Shown here one piece after another: positions 7,419 to 15,244 of a stretch of 45,863 bases of DNA. This DNA comes from Burkholderiales bacterium Ga0077543 (GTDB lineage Bacteria; Pseudomonadota; Gammaproteobacteria; Burkholderiales; Burkholderiaceae_C): positions 1 through 45,863 of the forward strand of contig LNET01000123.1 in assembly GCA_001464055.1 (NCBI GenBank), written 5' to 3'. Under the pieces are notes generated by a model that made no database searches, was not told the DNA's origin, and saw only the letters and a list, made by a program, of their open reading frames with translations. The translations under genes and the position numbers were made by a program. Numbering within the stretch: position 1 is the first letter of the stretch; the number at the start of each line of letters is the position of its first letter.

Positions 7419-8675
7419 TCAATCCAAATGCACCGTTTTGGGGCGCAACAGGTCGTAAAGCGTGCGCGCCACCACCCGGGTGGCGCCCTGCAGGTCGCTG
7501 AGCACCAGGTGTTCGTCGGCGCGCTTGGCGTTGCTTTCCAGCACCGTGCGCGGGCCGGCGCCGTAGATGACCGCGGGCACGCCGTGTTCGCCGTACAGCC
7601 GTACGTCGGTATACAGCGGTGTGCCCGAGGTGGGCACCGGCTGGCCGAACACCGCCTGCGCGTGCTGCTGGATGGCCGCCACCAGCGGCGCGTTGCCCGG
7701 CAGCGGCTGCAGCGGGTGCGCCAGCAGCAGACGCTTCACGTGCAGCGTGATGCCCGGGCAGCGCGCCACCACGCCGTCGATGAGGCTGCGCACCTCGGTT
7801 TCAACCGCGGCCGGGTCTTCCTCGGGGATCATGCGGCGGTCGAGCTTGATGACCACCTTGCCGGGCACGACGTTGGTGTTGCTGCCGCCTTCGATGCGGC
7901 CCACGTTCAGGTAGGGGTGGGTGATGCCGGCCACGGCTGAGCGGCGCTGGCGCAACACCTCGTTGTGGGCGTACAGCGCGCTCAGCAGCTTGTTGGCGGC
8001 CTGCAGCGCGTCGACGCCAGTTTCAGGATAGGCGGCGTGGGAGGCCAGCCCTTGCAGCGTCACTTCCATCTGCAGGCAGCCGTTGTGCGCCGTCACCACC
8101 TGGTAGCTGAAGCCGGCGGCGATCAGCAGGTCGGGCTTCGTCAGGCCTTGCTGCAGCAGCCAGCCGGGGCCTAGTTCGCCGCCGAATTCCTCGTCGTAGG
8201 TGAAGTGCAGTTCCACCTGACCGGACAGCGGCGCGCCCAGGGCCTGCAAGGCACGCAGCGCGAAGGTGTAGGTGGCGAAGTCGCCCTTGCTGACCGCCGA
8301 GGCCCGGCCGTAGAGCTTGCCGCCCACGACCTCGCCCGAGTAAGGCCCGTGGGTCCAGCCTTCGCCCGGCGGCACCACGTCGCCGTGGGCGTTCAGCGCC
8401 ACGGTCGGGCCCGGGCCGGGGCCGGCGTCGAACCGCTGGCGCACGATCAGGTTGGTCACCGACTGCAGGCCGTAGGACAGCACCAGGGCATCGGGTACAG
8501 GGTGCCTTTCGGCTTGCAGGCCCATGGCGGCCAGCAGTTCAGCGGTGCACTGGGCGTGCGGGGCGTTGTTGCCGGGCGGGGTGTCGGTGGGCACCTGCAC
8601 CAGGGCCTGCAGGAAGCGCACCTCTTCGTCGAAGTGGGCGGCGATCCAGGAGTCGAGTTGTTCGTAGGCGTTCAT
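7419..8675 (-). CDS. M20-family hydrolase (ArgE/DapE-like), bridging Asp replaced
   Basis: This 418-residue M20 protein has metal motif H97-G-D99 (ALNAHGDVVPPGEGW) and catalytic D161-E162-E163 (TYDEEFGGELG). A dimerisation domain and a C-terminal ligand region (EHGVPAVIYGAGP) follow. At the position of the metal-bridging Asp, usually GRG-x-x-D-x-KG, the sequence reads GRASAVSKGDF, so Val128 replaces Asp. Reading the bases confirms GTC. Relatives remove acyl or carbamoyl groups. Here it lies between the allantoate enzyme and a transporter gene, so a ureide step such as ureidoglycolate hydrolysis is conceivable but unproven. No allA-type ureidoglycolate lyase is in the window. Confidence 0.75.
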   Translation of the reverse strand: MNAYEQLDSWIAAHFDEEVRFLQALVQVPTDTPPGNNAPHAQCTAELLAAMGLQAERHPVPDALVLSYGLQSVTNLIVRQRFDAGPGPGPTVALNAHGDVVPPGEGWTHGPYSGEVVGGKLYGRASAVSKGDFATYTFALRALQALGAPLSGQVELHFTYDEEFGGELGPGWLLQQGLTKPDLLIAAGFSYQVVTAHNGCLQMEVTLQGLASHAAYPETGVDALQAANKLLSALYAHNEVLRQRRSAVAGITHPYLNVGRIEGGSNTNVVPGKVVIKLDRRMIPEEDPAAVETEVRSLIDGVVARCPGITLHVKRLLLAHPLQPLPGNAPLVAAIQQHAQAVFGQPVPTSGTPLYTDVRLYGEHGVPAVIYGAGPRTVLESNAKRADEHLVLSDLQGATRVVARTLYDLLRPKTVHLD

Positions 8676-8677
8676 GT

Positions 8678-8748
8678 CAGTCCTGCCCGGCCGCTCGGAC
8701 AGGACTGAGCGCCCCCTCGGGGGGCTGCGAGCGCAGCGGGCTTGGGGG
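8678..8748 (-). repeat. Dispersed structured repeat, short divergent form (copy E)
   Basis: The element lies between the stop of the UraD-AllC gene and the M20 gene start. It contains GCTGCG/CGCAGC (8724-8737), GCCCCC/GGGGGC around TCG (8711-8725) and an outer pair CAGTCCTG (8678-8685)/CAGGACTG (8700-8707). Read on the minus strand, the GCTCGC...CCCCCCGAGGGGGC order matches copy C. It could act as a processing or attenuation structure between the two genes. Confidence 0.6.
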
Positions 8749-8750
8749 TT

Positions 8751-10544
8751 TCATGCGGTGTCCAGGTGGCGGACCAGGTGTTCGAAAGCGGCCACGCAGA
8801 GTTCTGCGTCGTCGTCGCTGATGCTTTCCAGGGGGTTGTGGCTGATGCCGGCGTTGCCGCCGCGCACGAACAGCATCGCCTGCGGCATGACTTCGTGCAG
8901 CTTCATCGCGTCGTGCCCGGCGCCGCTGGGCAGGCGGAACACCGGCAGGCCCAGGGCGCCGACCGCGGCTTCCCAGCGCTGCTGCCAGGCCGGGTGGCTG
9001 GGCGCGGCCTGGGCCGACATGGTTTCCTCCAGGGTGAAAGCCACACCTCGAACGCTGGCGATGCGCTGCAGTTCGGCCCGCACGTCGGACGCCAGCGCGT
9101 CGCGGGCGGCGTTGGTGGTGGCGCGCAGGTCCAGGCTGAAGCGGCAGCGGCCGGGCACGACGTTGATGCTGCCGGCGGGGACGTCGAGCATGCCGACGGT
9201 TCCCACGCAGTCGGGCACCGCCGCCGCGCGGCGTTCCACGAACAGCGCCAGTTCGGCCACGGCACAGGCGGCGTCGCGGCGCTGGCCCATCGGGGTGGTG
9301 CCGGCATGGCTGGCCTGGCCGATGACTTCGCCCAGGTAACGCACGCTGCCGTTGATGCTGGTGACCACGCCCAGCGGCAGGTCCAGCGCGTCCAGCACCG
9401 GACCTTGTTCGATATGGACTTCGACGAAACCCAGGTAGCGCGAGGGGTCGCGGCGCAGCGCGCCGATGGCCGCCAGCGTCGCCGGCAGGCCCGCCGCCTG
9501 CATGGCCTGGCGCATGGGCACGCCGGCAGCGTCCTGCTGGTCCAGCCAGGCCGGGTCGAAGTGGCCGGTGAGCGCGCCAGACCCCAGGAAGGTGGCCTTG
9601 TAGCGCTGGCCTTCTTCTTCGGAAAAGCCCACCACCTCGATGCCGAAGGGCAGCCGCTGCCCGGCCCGCTTCAGCCCGGCCACCACCGCCATAGGCACCA
9701 GGATGCCCAGCCGGCCGTCGTACTTGCCGCCATTGCGCACGGTGTCGTAGTGGCTGCCCGTCATCAGGCGCGGGCTGTCGGGCCGGGCACCGTGGTAAAC
9801 ACCGACGACGTTGCCCACGGCGTCCAGCGTCACGTCGTCGAAGCCGCATTCGTGCATCCACTGCTGCAGCTGCGCGGCCACCGCGCGGTGCGCGTCGGTG
9901 AGGTAGGTGACGGTGACCTGGCCCTGTTCACGGAAACCCGGGTCGCTGTGCACGGCCAGGGCCTCGGCCCAGTCCCACACCTGCCGACCGCGCAGGGGCA
10001 CGGTGCCGAACTTGTCGTTCAGGCGAATCTCGGCGATGCGGTGGATGTTGCGCAGGGCTTCGGCGAACTCGAAGTCCGGGTGGTTGCCCAGCCGGCGCTG
10101 GAAGGCCCGGATGATCTGCCTGCGGCCCAGGCCCTCGCCGCGCGGGCCGCGCACGGCCAGCAGGAAGGGGAAGCCGAACTTCGCGTTGTAGTCGGCGTTC
10201 AGCCGCTGCAGCGTGGCGAATTCCTCGGGCGTGCAATGGGTCAGGCCGGCCCGGCCCTGTTCACCGGTGCTTTCGGCCGTCAGGGCCTGGGCGACCATGG
10301 CCTTGCCGGCCAGTTCGGGGTGGGCGCTCACCAGGGCCAGCTGGGCCTCGCGCCCGGCTGCTCGCACGGCTTCCACCAGCGCCCGCTTCAGCGCCGGCAG
10401 GCTGACGAAGCCGCCCGCGGGCCGCGCCGCATGGGCGCGTTCGGCGATCCACGGCGAATGTTCGTAGACGCCGTCGAGCAGCGCGGTGAAACCGGCCGCG
10501 TCGGCGGCGTTCAGTGTGGCGAGGGTCAGCATTCCTTTAGCCAT
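8751..10544 (-). CDS. Fused OHCU decarboxylase (UraD) - allantoate amidohydrolase (AllC)
   Basis: This 597-residue protein joins two enzymes of one pathway. Residues about 5-172 are 2-oxo-4-hydroxy-4-carboxy-5-ureidoimidazoline decarboxylase, with catalytic His75 in SAHPEL and FGFPFLLAVRG. That step yields S-allantoin. Residues about 178-595 are an M20 allantoate amidohydrolase with H265-Y-D267, D276 (GGKYDGRLG), E309-E311 and EVHIEQGP. It releases ammonia and ureidoglycine/ureidoglycolate. The two steps are not consecutive; PuuE, encoded next door, acts between them. The ATG at 10544 is used; ATG 10532 sits directly after AAAGGA, which is too close for it. Copies B and E of the structured repeat flank the gene. 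Confidence 0.9.
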   Translation of the reverse strand: MAKGMLTLATLNAADAAGFTALLDGVYEHSPWIAERAHAARPAGGFVSLPALKRALVEAVRAAGREAQLALVSAHPELAGKAMVAQALTAESTGEQGRAGLTHCTPEEFATLQRLNADYNAKFGFPFLLAVRGPRGEGLGRRQIIRAFQRRLGNHPDFEFAEALRNIHRIAEIRLNDKFGTVPLRGRQVWDWAEALAVHSDPGFREQGQVTVTYLTDAHRAVAAQLQQWMHECGFDDVTLDAVGNVVGVYHGARPDSPRLMTGSHYDTVRNGGKYDGRLGILVPMAVVAGLKRAGQRLPFGIEVVGFSEEEGQRYKATFLGSGALTGHFDPAWLDQQDAAGVPMRQAMQAAGLPATLAAIGALRRDPSRYLGFVEVHIEQGPVLDALDLPLGVVTSINGSVRYLGEVIGQASHAGTTPMGQRRDAACAVAELALFVERRAAAVPDCVGTVGMLDVPAGSINVVPGRCRFSLDLRATTNAARDALASDVRAELQRIASVRGVAFTLEETMSAQAAPSHPAWQQRWEAAVGALGLPVFRLPSGAGHDAMKLHEVMPQAMLFVRGGNAGISHNPLESISDDDAELCVAAFEHLVRHLDTA

Positions 10545-10571
10545 TGCAAATAGAAGGCCAGGTCAAGCTGA

Positions 10572-10725
10572 CCCAAGCTTCCCGCCACGGCACCGGCTCT
10601 GCCGGGCCGTCGGCGGACGGCCCCCTCGGGCGGGCTGAGCCCGGACACAAACAGTCCGGTGGACTGTTTGTGCCTGGCGAAGGCCAAGGCCACTGGCCTT
10701 GGCAGCGAGCGCCAGCGAGATCGGG
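10572..10725 (-). repeat. Dispersed structured repeat, long form (copy B)
   Basis: This is the same long element as copy A, inverted, filling most of the gap between the puuE stop and the UraD-AllC start. The stems are CCAAGGCC/GGCCTTGG at 10684-10702, CACAAACAGTCC/GGACTGTTTGTG at 10646-10672 and CCGGC/GCCGG at 10593-10605. Compared with copy A, both arms of the first two stems changed together (T-A to A-T, G-C to A-T). Pairing is therefore preserved. The loop ACC is identical when read in the same sense. Confidence 0.85.
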
Positions 10726-10734
10726 GGCCCACGG

Positions 10735-11700
10735 TCAGCGCCACGTGAATGCGGTAGCCGGGTCGAAAGGGTGCACCTCGCGCCAGTGGCGCGCGATGTC
10801 GATGCGCCGGCACACCCACACCTGTTCGTGCCGCGCCACGTGGTCCATGAAGCGCTGCAGCGCGCCGATGCGCCCGGGCTTGCCCAGCAGCCGGCAATGC
10901 ATGCCCACGCTCATCATCTTCGGCCGGTCCAGGCCGTCGGGGTCGCCTTCGGCATACAGCGCGTCGAAGCTGTCGCGCAGATAGGTGTAGAAGTGCTCGC
11001 CGGTGTTGAAGCCCTGGGCCTGGACGAAGCGCATGTCGTTGGTGTCCAGCGAGTACGGCACCACCAGGTGCGGCACCAGCGCCGCGCCGGGCGTGGGTTC
11101 CACCTGCAGCCAGAACGGCAGGTCGTCGCCGTAGTAGTCGCTGTCGTAGGCATAGCCGCCGGCTTCGGCCACCAGGCGGCGGGTGTTGGGGCTGTCGCGG
11201 CCGGTGTACCAGCCCTGCGGCCAGGCGCCGCCGGTCAGGTCCTTCAGGATGTGCGTGGCCACGCCGATGTGCTTGCGTTCCATGGTCTCGGGCATGTGCT
11301 GGTGGTGGATCCAGCGCAGGCCGTGGTTGGCGATCTCGTCGCCGCGGGCCATGAAGGTCTGAACCAGTTCGGGGTAACGCTGCAACGCCGTGGCCACGGC
11401 GAAAACCGTCAGCGGCCATCCGCGCGCATCGAATTCGCGCAGCAGGCGCCAGATGCCGGCGCGGGAGCCGTATTCGTACATCGACTCCATGGTCATGTGC
11501 CGGTTTTCGTAGGCCTGGGCCGTGACCAGTTCCGACAGGAAGGTCTCCGAAGTGGCGTCGCCGTGCAGCGGGTTGTTCTCTCCACCCTCTTCGTAGTTCA
11601 GCACGAACTGCAGGGCGACGCGGGCGCCGCCCGGCCAGCGGGCGTGCGGGGGCTGCGGGCCGTGGCCTCGCAGGTCACGGGGGTAGGCGCTGTCGGTCAT
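10735..11700 (-). CDS. puuE: Allantoinase PuuE (polysaccharide-deacetylase fold)
   Basis: This 321-residue cytoplasmic protein matches cofactor-independent PuuE allantoinase, which opens the allantoin ring to allantoate. Characteristic stretches are YPRDLRGHGPQPP at the N-terminus, FVLNYEEGGENNPLHGD and GDEIANHGLRWIHH. WYTGRDSPNTRRLVAEAGG and VVPYSLDTNDMRF follow. The family uses the carbohydrate esterase 4 fold but keeps few metal ligands. The start at 11700 gives the usual length of about 300-320; an earlier ATG at 11787 has no family-like sequence behind it. It heads the minus-strand run puuE, uraD-allC, M20, binding protein, and is divergent from uraH-puuD. Confidence 0.92.
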   Translation of the reverse strand: MTDSAYPRDLRGHGPQPPHARWPGGARVALQFVLNYEEGGENNPLHGDATSETFLSELVTAQAYENRHMTMESMYEYGSRAGIWRLLREFDARGWPLTVFAVATALQRYPELVQTFMARGDEIANHGLRWIHHQHMPETMERKHIGVATHILKDLTGGAWPQGWYTGRDSPNTRRLVAEAGGYAYDSDYYGDDLPFWLQVEPTPGAALVPHLVVPYSLDTNDMRFVQAQGFNTGEHFYTYLRDSFDALYAEGDPDGLDRPKMMSVGMHCRLLGKPGRIGALQRFMDHVARHEQVWVCRRIDIARHWREVHPFDPATAFTWR

Positions 11701-11875
11701 CTTGAGGGGGGCCGGGCATCTGGCAGGAAAGATGCCGAACTTTACGGCCAGCAAGCGCGGGGCGTGGCCACCCCCAAGGCCCTGCAATCGCAGGGCGAGG
11801 GGCGGCGGCGGGTGCTGGATTGAAAGCTGCTAGCGTGGCGGGCATCGCAACCCCTGCCGAACCGCCCACCACTCC
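11701..11875. promoter_or_regulatory. Divergent promoter region between puuE and uraH
   Basis: These 175 bases must carry the promoters of the two arms of the urate/allantoin locus. A strong hairpin, GCCCTGC-AATC-GCAGGGC, lies at 11779-11796 and lacks a T-run. It could be an operator-like palindrome or a structure in the puuE leader. TTGAAA followed by GCTAGC near 11820-11835 might be promoter parts for uraH, but I cannot define -35/-10 boxes with confidence. Confidence 0.4.
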
Positions 11876-12229
11876 ATGGGACACCTGAGCACCCACGTCC
11901 TCGACACCGCGCACGGCTGCCCTGCCGCCGGGCTGCGCGTGACCCTGCAGCGCATCGACGCGGCCGGCCCGGTGACGATCAAGACCCTGGCGCTGAACCA
12001 CGATGGCCGCGCCGACGGGCCACTGCTCGACGAAGACAGCATGGCCGCAGGCCGCTACCGGCTGCTGTTCGAGGTGGCGCCCTATTTCCGTGCCCGCGGC
12101 GTGGCCCTGCCCGACCCGCCCTTCATCGACACCGTGGCGCTGGACTTCGGCATGGCCGATGCCGAAGGCCATTACCACGTGCCGCTGCTCGTCAGCCCCT
12201 ACGGCTACAGCACCTACCGCGGCAGCTAG
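11876..12229 (+). CDS. uraH: 5-hydroxyisourate hydrolase (transthyretin-like)
   Basis: This 117-residue protein of the transthyretin family hydrolyses 5-hydroxyisourate, the product of PuuD, to OHCU. Catalytic signatures are present: His7 in LSTHVLD, Arg45 in NHDGRADG, His101 in HYHVPLLVSP and the diagnostic C-terminal YRGS (114-117). The length equals that of standard bacterial enzymes and there is no signal peptide, so it is cytoplasmic. It is the first gene of the plus-strand urate arm and is followed 54 bases later by puuD. Confidence 0.95.
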   Translation: MGHLSTHVLDTAHGCPAAGLRVTLQRIDAAGPVTIKTLALNHDGRADGPLLDEDSMAAGRYRLLFEVAPYFRARGVALPDPPFIDTVALDFGMADAEGHYHVPLLVSPYGYSTYRGS

Positions 12230-12283
12230 CCTTTTCCGCGGCACGGGTCTTGCGGAACCGGCTGCCACTGCACACTGCCTTCA

Positions 12284-13492
12284 ATGGACACCACTTACCT
12301 GCTGGAATGGGCCAACCTGCTCCTGCGCTGGGCGCATGTCGTCGTCGCCATCGCCTGGATCGGTTCTTCGTTCTATTTCGTCTTCCTCGACAACAGCCTG
12401 ACACCGCCCACCGACCCGGCGCTGAAGGACAAGGGCGTGAACGGCGAACTCTGGGCCGTGCACGGCGGCGGCTTCTACCACCCGCAGAAGTACATGGTGG
12501 CGCCCAAGAGCCTGCCGCAGAACCTGCACTGGTTCTACTGGGAGAGCTATTCCACCTGGCTCACCGGCTTTGCGCTGTTCACGGTGATGTACCTGGTGAA
12601 CGCCGGCACCTTCCTCGTGGACAAGAGCGTGTTCGACTGGGCCCCGTCCACGGCGATTGCCGCTTCGCTGGGCTTCCTGGTGCTGTTCTGGGTGGCCTAT
12701 GACCTGATCTGCCGCTGGGTGGGCGAAAAGGGCGGCAAGGTGGGCGGTGACGCCATCGTCGCCGGCCTGGTGCTGGTTTACGTGGTGGTGGCCTCGTGGG
12801 CGGCCTGCCAGCTGTTTGCCGGGCGCGCCGCCTTCCTGCTGGTGGGCGCGATGCTGGCCACGGCCATGAGCGCCAACGTCTTCTTCTGGATCATCCCGGG
12901 CCAGCGCAAGGTCATCGCGCAGATGAAGGCCGGCATCCCGGTCGACCCCATCCACGGCCAGCGCGCCAAGCAGCGCAGCGTGCACAACACTTACTTCACG
13001 CTGCCGGTGCTGATTGCCATGCTCAGCAACCACTATGGCTGGCTGTACCAGGGCCCCTGGAACTGGCTGGTGCTGGTGCTGCTGATGCTGGCCGGTGCAC
13101 TCATCCGCCACAGCTTCGTGGCCCGCCACAAGGCGCTGGTGGCCGGCCGGCGTGTGCCCTGGGAACATGCCGTGGTGGGCTGCGCGGTGTTGGTGGGGCT
13201 GGCCATCTGGCTGGCACCGCCGCCGCGGCCGCCGGCGGCCGCACTACCGGCCAAGGTCAGCCTGGCCGAGGTGACGGCGGTGATGGAACAGCGCTGCGTG
13301 ATCTGCCACAACGCCCAGGTGCAGCAGAAGAACGTGGCGCTGCACACACCCGAACTCATTCGCCAGCAGGCCCAGGCCATTTACCAGCAGACGGTGGTGC
13401 TGAAGCTCATGCCGATGAACAATTCGACCCAGATCACCGACGCCGAACGCGCCTTGATCCAACGCTGGTTCGAAACCGGCGCCCCAGACTAA
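12284..13492 (+). CDS. puuD: Membrane urate oxidase PuuD with C-terminal cytochrome c domain
   Basis: This 402-residue inner-membrane protein has eight or so hydrophobic helices across residues 10-310 (for example WAHVVVAIAWIGSSFYFVFL). A short periplasmic cytochrome c domain follows. Its haem motif is C338-V-I-C341-H342 and the likely distal Met is in LKLMPMNN near 376-378. PuuD oxidises urate to 5-hydroxyisourate and passes electrons through the haem to the respiratory chain, so no peroxide is made, unlike soluble uricase. The AVHGGGFYHPQKY stretch is typical of the family. The gene lies between uraH and a small tautomerase gene and is probably cotranscribed with both. Confidence 0.93.
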   Translation: MDTTYLLEWANLLLRWAHVVVAIAWIGSSFYFVFLDNSLTPPTDPALKDKGVNGELWAVHGGGFYHPQKYMVAPKSLPQNLHWFYWESYSTWLTGFALFTVMYLVNAGTFLVDKSVFDWAPSTAIAASLGFLVLFWVAYDLICRWVGEKGGKVGGDAIVAGLVLVYVVVASWAACQLFAGRAAFLLVGAMLATAMSANVFFWIIPGQRKVIAQMKAGIPVDPIHGQRAKQRSVHNTYFTLPVLIAMLSNHYGWLYQGPWNWLVLVLLMLAGALIRHSFVARHKALVAGRRVPWEHAVVGCAVLVGLAIWLAPPPRPPAAALPAKVSLAEVTAVMEQRCVICHNAQVQQKNVALHTPELIRQQAQAIYQQTVVLKLMPMNNSTQITDAERALIQRWFETGAPD

Positions 13493-13509
13493 ACCAGGAG
13501 ACAAGCCCC

Positions 13510-13722
13510 ATGCCCAGTATTCATGTACAGATGTTCGCCGGCCGCACGGTCGAGCAGAAACGCGCGCTGGCCGCCGCCCTGACCGAAGCCACCGTGCGCG
13601 TGCTGGGCGGTTCGCCCGAAGCCGTGGACATCGTCTTTACCGACGTGCAGCGCCACGACTGGGCCACCGCCGGAGTGCTGTGGTCGGACAAGGGTTCGCA
13701 GCCGCCGCCCGAGGCGGCCTGA
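13510..13722 (+). CDS. 4-oxalocrotonate tautomerase-family protein
   Basis: This 70-residue protein begins MPSIHVQMFAGRTVEQKRAL. After Met removal, Pro1 is the catalytic base of the tautomerase superfamily. The rest fits the beta-alpha-beta subunit of 4-OT: GRTVEQK, then a helix and VDIVFTDVQRHDWATAGVLWSD. It starts 17 bases after puuD behind an AGGAG ribosome site, and 8-oxoguanine deaminase follows 20 bases later. It therefore belongs to the purine operon. A role in tautomerising or isomerising an unstable urate-pathway intermediate is an attractive guess, but no such activity can be read from the sequence. Confidence 0.85.
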   Translation: MPSIHVQMFAGRTVEQKRALAAALTEATVRVLGGSPEAVDIVFTDVQRHDWATAGVLWSDKGSQPPPEAA

Positions 13723-13742
13723 GACCGCGGCGGAGCCAGACC

Positions 13743-15104
13743 GTGGGTACCCTGCTCGTGCGCGACGCCAGCTGCCTGGTGACCATGGACGGACAGCGCC
13801 GCGAGATCGCCGGCGGCGCGGTGTTTGCCCGCGACGGTGTCATCGAAGCCGTGGGCCCCAGTGACACCTTGCCGGCCACCGCCGACGAAGTCATCGACGC
13901 CCGCGACCAGCTCGTGATGCCGGGCCTGGTGAACACCCATCACCACATGTATCAGACGCTGACGCGTGCGGTGCGCCCGGCGCAGGACGCCTCGCTGTTC
14001 GGCTGGCTGAGCACGCTCTACCCCATGTGGGCGCGCCTGACGCCCGAGATGCTGGCCACCTCGACCCAGCTGGCCATGGCCGAGCTGCTGCTGTCGGGCT
14101 GCACCACCAGCAGCGACCACCTCTATCTGTTCCCGAACGGTTGCAGGCTCGACGACAGCCTGGAAGCGGCGCGCACGGTGGGCATGCGCTTCCATGCTGC
14201 GCGCGGCAGCATGAGCGTGGGCCGGTCGCTGGGCGGGCTGCCCCCCGACAGCGTGGTCGAAGACGAAGCCGCGATCCTGGCCGACACCCAGCGCTGCATC
14301 GAACGCTGGCACGACCCGGCGCGCTTCGCGATGCAGCGCGTGGTGGTGGCACCCTGCAGCCCGTTTTCCGTCAGCCGCGAGCTGATGCGCGATGCCGCTT
14401 TGCTGGCGCGCAGCTTCGGCCGGGCGCATGGCGTGCAACTGCACACCCACCTGGCCGAAAACGACAGCGACATCGCCTACACCCGCGAGAAGTTCAACTG
14501 CACGCCGGCCGAATACGCCGAAAGCCTGGGCTGGCTGGGCCCCGACGTCTGGCACGCGCACTGCGTGAAGCTGGACGCCGCCGGTGTCCAGGCCTTCGCC
14601 AGCACCGGCACGGGTGTGGCGCATTGCCCGGGCAGCAACATGCGGCTGGGCTCGGGCGTGGCGCCCATCCGCGCCATGCGCGACGCCGGCGTGCCGGTGG
14701 CCATTGCGGTGGACGGCTCGGCCAGCAACGACAGCGGCCACCTGCTGGCCGAACTGCGCCTGGCGCTGCTGCTGCAGCGCGTGCACTCCGGCGCCGAAGC
14801 CATGTCGGCGCGCGAGATGCTGGAGATCGGCACGCTGGGCGGCGCCCGCGTGCTGGGGCGCGACGACATCGGCGCGCTGGCCCCGGGCATGGCCTGCGAC
14901 CTGGTCAGCGTGGCCCTGGACGACGTGGCCCTGGCTGGCGCCGAAGACGACCCCATGGCCGCGATGCTGCTGTGCCAGGTGCCGCGCGTGCGCCACAGCG
15001 TCGTGCAGGGGCGGGTGCTGGTGCGCGACGGCGAGCTCACCACGCTGGACCTGCCCGCCCTGGTGCGGCGCCAGCGTGCGCTGGCCCGCCAGCTGCTGGC
15101 CTGA
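13743..15104 (+). CDS. 8-oxoguanine deaminase (amidohydrolase superfamily)
   Basis: This 453-residue amidohydrolase starts at GTG 13743, behind GGAG at 7-base spacing. Metal and catalytic residues are in place: H66-H-H68 (GLVNTHHHMYQ), H234-T-H236 with E239 (LHTHLAEN), H271-A-H273 and D324 (AVDGSASND). The stretches RGSMSVGRSLGGLPPDSVVEDE and FSVSRELMRD (first one quoted to RGSMSVGRSLGGLPPD) are typical of 8-oxoguanine deaminases, which convert 8-oxoguanine to urate. The related hydroxydechloroatrazine hydrolase AtzB is the alternative. Feeding urate to PuuD two genes upstream strongly favours 8-oxoguanine. Confidence 0.88.
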   Translation: MGTLLVRDASCLVTMDGQRREIAGGAVFARDGVIEAVGPSDTLPATADEVIDARDQLVMPGLVNTHHHMYQTLTRAVRPAQDASLFGWLSTLYPMWARLTPEMLATSTQLAMAELLLSGCTTSSDHLYLFPNGCRLDDSLEAARTVGMRFHAARGSMSVGRSLGGLPPDSVVEDEAAILADTQRCIERWHDPARFAMQRVVVAPCSPFSVSRELMRDAALLARSFGRAHGVQLHTHLAENDSDIAYTREKFNCTPAEYAESLGWLGPDVWHAHCVKLDAAGVQAFASTGTGVAHCPGSNMRLGSGVAPIRAMRDAGVPVAIAVDGSASNDSGHLLAELRLALLLQRVHSGAEAMSAREMLEIGTLGGARVLGRDDIGALAPGMACDLVSVALDDVALAGAEDDPMAAMLLCQVPRVRHSVVQGRVLVRDGELTTLDLPALVRRQRALARQLLA

Positions 15105-15244
15105 GCCGCCCCCACCCGGCCGCAGGGCCAGCAGCAATGCCGCAAAATGCGTGGCTGACACGTTGCTGACGGGACGAACACCAGCACGTGATCGCGGGGA
15201 CATCCGACCTCGTCGGACAAAAACTGAACAAGAAGGACACGCCC

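Noticed and set aside
15203..15217. Hairpin in the leader of the acyl-CoA ligase gene as a riboswitch
   Set aside because: A single 6-bp stem with a 3-base loop and no conserved aptamer sequence is too little to call a riboswitch.
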